Source: Actinomycetota bacterium (GTDB lineage: Bacteria; Actinomycetota; Aquicultoria; CAJVYJ01; JAUVQD01). Taken from it: a stretch of 37,062 bases of DNA. Shown here in pieces: positions 34,368 through 37,062 of this stretch. How positions within the stretch are numbered: the first letter of the stretch is position 1; each line of letters opens with the position of its first letter. The notes below the pieces were generated by a model. The model saw only the letters and a program-made list of their open reading frames with translations, was not told the DNA's origin and made no database searches. Location of the stretch: assembly GCA_030679975.1 (NCBI GenBank), contig JAUXSL010000079.1, positions 1 through 37,062 of the forward strand, written 5' to 3'. The position numbers were made by a program, and so were the translations under genes.

Positions 34368-36191
34368 ATGGCGAATACCGCGTTAGTCAACGAAGTCAAG
34401 AACCTGCCCGATAAGCCGGGCGTCTATCTGTTCAAAAACGAAGGAGGCTTAGTCCTATATATCGGCAAAGCAAAGTCACTTAAAAAACGCGTCCGATCAT
34501 ATTTTACCAAAAACACATCGCTTCCAAAAGTAAAGCTAATGGTGGCCCAAGCGGCTAAGCTTGATTACCATGTCACGGCCACGGAAGTGGAAGCGTTGGT
34601 TTTTGAAGCCAACCTGATCAAGCGGTACCGGCCGAAATACAACGTCAGCTATCGAGATGATAAAAGCTATCCATATTTGGCTGTTTGTTCGCGCGAGTCG
34701 TGGCCCCGCGTTAAGTATACTCGGGAGAAGCATCGGGCCGACACGCGTTACTTCGGCCCCTACACAGGAGCCCGGGCGTTGCGCGAAACGCTCGACACGC
34801 TGATGAAGATATTTCCTCTGCGGGCTTGTTCAAATACAGTCATGGCGCGGGCCGAGAAGACCGGACGGCCGTGTCTATATTTTCATATCGATCGTTGTCC
34901 CGGGCCGTGCGTCGGTCGTGCGGACGCGAAGGAATATGGGCGAACGCTGGAGCAGCTTTGCGCTTTTCTGGAGGGGCGCCAGGAGCAGGTGATCGCTGAT
35001 TTAAATCGCGAGATGGAAGCGGCCTCACGGCACCTGGCTTTTGAGCGGGCGGCCCTCTTTCGGGACCGGATACGAACGGCTGCTCAGATATTGGAAAAGC
35101 AAAGGGTAGCCGCCGATACCCGCTTAAATCAGGATATCTTTGGCCTGGAGGTAGAAGATGAGTTGGGCTGTATCCAGCTGCTAAAGGTTAGGGCCGGCAA
35201 GCTTATAGGCAGCGAGGATTTCATCGTCGATGAAGCCGGCGGGTGTGAAGCTAAAGAAGTGATAACCAGCTTTGTCAAGCAATATTACGAGGAGTTGACG
35301 GCGTTTCCGGATGAAGTTGTTCTCCCGCGCCGGCTCGATGAGCCGGGGGCTATCGCTGTCTGGCTGGGGACGATGAAGGGCCGGACCATCAAATTGACCG
35401 TGCCAAGCCGGGGGGCCAAGAAGCGGCTGGTAGAGATGGCGATGGAGAACGCCGTCCACTCACTGGCCCGCTTTAAATTGCGTTCCGGCCACGAGGCCAA
35501 GTCGATAAAGGCGGGCCTTGACGAATTGCAAAAAGCGCTGGGCTTGCCGCAAGTTCCGGCGGCGATAGAATGTTTCGATATCTCAACGATTAGCGGGGCG
35601 CATTCGGTTGGGTCGATGGTGGTCTTCTTAAGCGGCCGGCCGGCGCGCCAACATTACCGCCGGTTTAAAATCCGGTCGGCGGCGGGGGAACCCAATGATT
35701 TTGCCATGATGAAGGAAGTCGTTAGCCGTCGTCTTAAACACGCCGGTGGAGACGCGAAATTCGCGGCGTTGCCGGACCTGGTTCTAGTCGATGGCGGCAA
35801 ACCGCAACTGACGGCGGCATTGGAGGCGCTAGAGGCAGCCGGCGTGGCCGGCGTGCCGGCGGCGGCGCTGGCGAAAAAGCGGGAAGAGCTGTTTCTGCCC
35901 GGCCGGGATGAACCTGTTCTGCTGCCGGAAGGTTCGCAGGGCCTCTATTTGATCCAACGCATCCGCGATGAAGCCCACCGTTTCGCCATCGCCTACCACC
36001 GTCAACTCCGCGCCGACACGATGCGCGGATCGAGTCTCGACAGCCTACCGGGCATCGGCCCGAAACGCCGCCAAATGTTGCTGAAAAAATTCGGCAGCTT
36101 AAAGAAGGTCAAAGCCGCCGGCGAGGATGAGCTGGTGGCCGCCGGTCTCCCGCGGGCCTTGGCGAAGAGCTTGAGATACATGCTATCTTGA
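34368..36191 (+). CDS. uvrC: UvrABC excinuclease subunit C
   Basis: The product is about 607 aa and makes both incisions around damage held by UvrB. The order is GIY-YIG nuclease (KPGVYLFKNEGGLVLYIGKA, about residues 15-95), a UVR motif (LNREMEAASRHLAFERAALF, about 205-235), the RNase-H-like second nuclease (IECFDISTISGAHSVGSMVV; LVLVDGGKPQL), and tandem helix-hairpin-helix at the end (LPGIGPKRRQMLLKKFGSL). The start may be GTG at 34362 or ATG at 34368. A TAAAAT at 34353-34358 lies only 7-10 nt before them and there is no good Shine-Dalgarno sequence, so this may also be a leaderless transcript. Confidence 0.97.
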   Translation: MANTALVNEVKNLPDKPGVYLFKNEGGLVLYIGKAKSLKKRVRSYFTKNTSLPKVKLMVAQAAKLDYHVTATEVEALVFEANLIKRYRPKYNVSYRDDKSYPYLAVCSRESWPRVKYTREKHRADTRYFGPYTGARALRETLDTLMKIFPLRACSNTVMARAEKTGRPCLYFHIDRCPGPCVGRADAKEYGRTLEQLCAFLEGRQEQVIADLNREMEAASRHLAFERAALFRDRIRTAAQILEKQRVAADTRLNQDIFGLEVEDELGCIQLLKVRAGKLIGSEDFIVDEAGGCEAKEVITSFVKQYYEELTAFPDEVVLPRRLDEPGAIAVWLGTMKGRTIKLTVPSRGAKKRLVEMAMENAVHSLARFKLRSGHEAKSIKAGLDELQKALGLPQVPAAIECFDISTISGAHSVGSMVVFLSGRPARQHYRRFKIRSAAGEPNDFAMMKEVVSRRLKHAGGDAKFAALPDLVLVDGGKPQLTAALEALEAAGVAGVPAAALAKKREELFLPGRDEPVLLPEGSQGLYLIQRIRDEAHRFAIAYHRQLRADTMRGSSLDSLPGIGPKRRQMLLKKFGSLKKVKAAGEDELVAAGLPRALAKSLRYMLS

Positions 36192-36195
36192 CACT

Positions 36196-36687
36196 ATGTT
36201 GATAACGACCTATAGCTCGCCTTTTGGCTCCGGAGTTATAGTAATGAATTTGAGCAAGATAAAGTACCACCTCTGGGGCAAGCCGTTGGCTGAGTTGTCG
36301 GCGGCGGCCAAGCGACTGGAACCGGCGGCTGTGGAGGCCCGGATGCCGGTCGATTTGAGGGCGGCGCTTCATGATTATTTCAACGGCGTGCGGACGGATC
36401 TGGGTCGGTGGAATCCGGATAGCGGCGGCCTTTCCGCCTTTGCCGCCGGCGTCTACAAGGCGACAAGAAGTTTAAAATGGGGTGAAACGGCAAGTTACTC
36501 GGATATAGCCGCGGTCATCGGCAGTCCGGGCGCGACGCGGGCGGTGGGGGCGGCTCTCGGCCGGAATCCGACGCCGCTATTTGTGCCTTGCCACCGGGTG
36601 CTGGCTTCGAGCGGCGAGGGCGGCTGGAGCGGACCACCCGGCTTAAAAGCGAAGCTGTTGGCGCTGGAAGGGGGTGAGCGGTCCTGA
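36196..36687 (+). CDS. O6-alkylguanine-DNA alkyltransferase homologue (Ogt/MGMT type)
   Basis: The product is 163 aa. The C-terminal DNA-binding and active-site region is clear: TASYSDIAAVIGSPGATRAVGAAL, the arginine-finger helix, then NPTPLFVPCHRV with the alkyl-accepting Cys in PCHRV. The N-terminal part is the weakly conserved Ogt-type domain. It should transfer alkyl groups from O6-alkylguanine to itself in a suicide reaction. It begins 4 bp after the uvrC stop with no obvious ribosome-binding site, so it is probably co-translated with uvrC. Its stop overlaps the next gene (CTGA). Confidence 0.93.
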   Translation: MLITTYSSPFGSGVIVMNLSKIKYHLWGKPLAELSAAAKRLEPAAVEARMPVDLRAALHDYFNGVRTDLGRWNPDSGGLSAFAAGVYKATRSLKWGETASYSDIAAVIGSPGATRAVGAALGRNPTPLFVPCHRVLASSGEGGWSGPPGLKAKLLALEGGERS

Positions 36688-37028
36688 AATTTATTCTTAG
36701 AGTGGTTATCACCGGCGGCGTTATCTTCGGGGTCTCCTATTTTCTGCCCTCGCTGATACGCGTGGCTGATTTTCAAGCCGCGTTATTGGCGGCTTTAGTT
36801 CTCGCTATCGCCAACGCCGTCATCAGGCCTGTTGTCGTGGTGCTTTCCCTGCCGATCACCATCTTGACTTTGGGTCTCTTTGCTCTGGTCATCAACGCCC
36901 TTATGCTTTACCTGGTGGCCGCGGTCGTCGGCCCCGGCTTTCAGCTTCAGGGGTTCTGGCAGACCATCGTGGCGGCTGTGTTGATCAGCGTCGTCAGCGC
37001 CGCGGTCTCATCGCGGCTGGTCGATTAG
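36684..37028 (+). CDS. YvlD/phage-holin-4-superfamily membrane protein, probable CTG start
   Basis: The product is about 114 aa, with four hydrophobic helices and the family pattern ANAVIRPVVVVLSLPITILTLGLF...NALMLYLVA. Function is unknown; members occur across many phyla and are not necessarily phage-derived. The first standard start is GTG at 36702, but family members begin MKF..., and the frame upstream reads (CTG)KFILRVVITGG. CTG at 36684 is 4-bp coupled to the alkyltransferase stop, and GGGGGTGA lies 7-8 nt upstream. An in-frame TGA at 36675-36677 rules out anything longer. I therefore take CTG as the start. Confidence 0.85.
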   Translation: MKFILRVVITGGVIFGVSYFLPSLIRVADFQAALLAALVLAIANAVIRPVVVVLSLPITILTLGLFALVINALMLYLVAAVVGPGFQLQGFWQTIVAAVLISVVSAAVSSRLVD

Positions 37029-37062
37029 TCGGGGACATGATACTAATTCAGCGACTCCCGCG

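Noticed and set aside
36684-37028. Prophage holin
   Set aside because: The gene belongs to the YvlD/holin-4 superfamily by sequence, but it is coupled to repair genes, with no endolysin or other phage gene nearby.

Overview
The window reads as a gene-dense chromosomal segment of a deep-branching actinobacterium (Actinomycetota). This is inferred from gene content. The main markers are a four-S1-domain RpsA of about 486 residues, an atypical OmpR-type regulator that matches actinobacterial GlnR and sits directly behind glnA, CIRCE-controlled groESL, and a predicted leaderless mRNA. Nothing fixes the genus. There is no phage, conjugative element, CRISPR array, rRNA or tRNA that I can see. Most of the window is core genome, with small accessory patches.

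Layout. (1) 1-3066: the 5' end of a secreted-protein gene, then a leftward three-gene envelope operon (GerMN lipoprotein, membrane TPR protein, membrane NHL propeller). (2) 3190-6986: a short IS-end-like repeat patch, then a rightward HxlR regulator / ABC ATPase / FtsX-type permease operon. (3) 6974-10236: leftward zinc-ribbon membrane protein and groES-groEL with promoter, CIRCE operator and terminator. (4) 10468-11760: a DUF4143-type AAA ATPase gene with a predicted leaderless promoter. (5) 11744-16994: a leftward run of nine genes: histone-deacetylase-like amidohydrolase, nucleotidyltransferase plus a 63-aa partner, FmdB zinc ribbon, family-4 uracil-DNA glycosylase, tsaE, tsaB, rimI, tsaD (t6A synthesis). 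(6) 17097-20754: a rightward potassium-uptake operon trkA-trkA-small membrane ORF-trkH, plus a membrane-anchored OB-fold protein. (7) 20751-22362: rpsA. (8) 22403-32846: rightward S8 protease, then coaE-lytic transglycosylase-uvrB, glnA-glnR, and uvrA-hisG. (9) 32839-37028: leftward SpoIIE-type phosphatase, then rightward uvrC, an alkyltransferase-like gene and a YvlD/holin-4-like membrane protein.

Themes. All three UvrABC excinuclease genes lie within 11.3 kb, with uracil-DNA glycosylase and an O6-alkylguanine-DNA alkyltransferase homologue elsewhere in the window. Genes are tightly coupled: eleven adjacent pairs share a 4-bp NTGA stop/start overlap, often with GTG, TTG or CTG starts, and all four convergent pairs overlap tail to tail. 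A dispersed hairpin repeat occurs in five clear copies. Its stems covary and its loop is always a GNRA tetraloop in one orientation. Two copies have become part of coding sequence (the uvrA 3' end and the OB-fold protein 5' end).

Best candidates for something undescribed are the 44-aa membrane protein inside the Trk operon, the GerMN-TPR-NHL envelope module, the nucleotidyltransferase/63-aa pair, the covarying GNRA repeat family, and a tsaE gene that seems to need a non-canonical AUU start. I found no clearly novel defence or mobile system.
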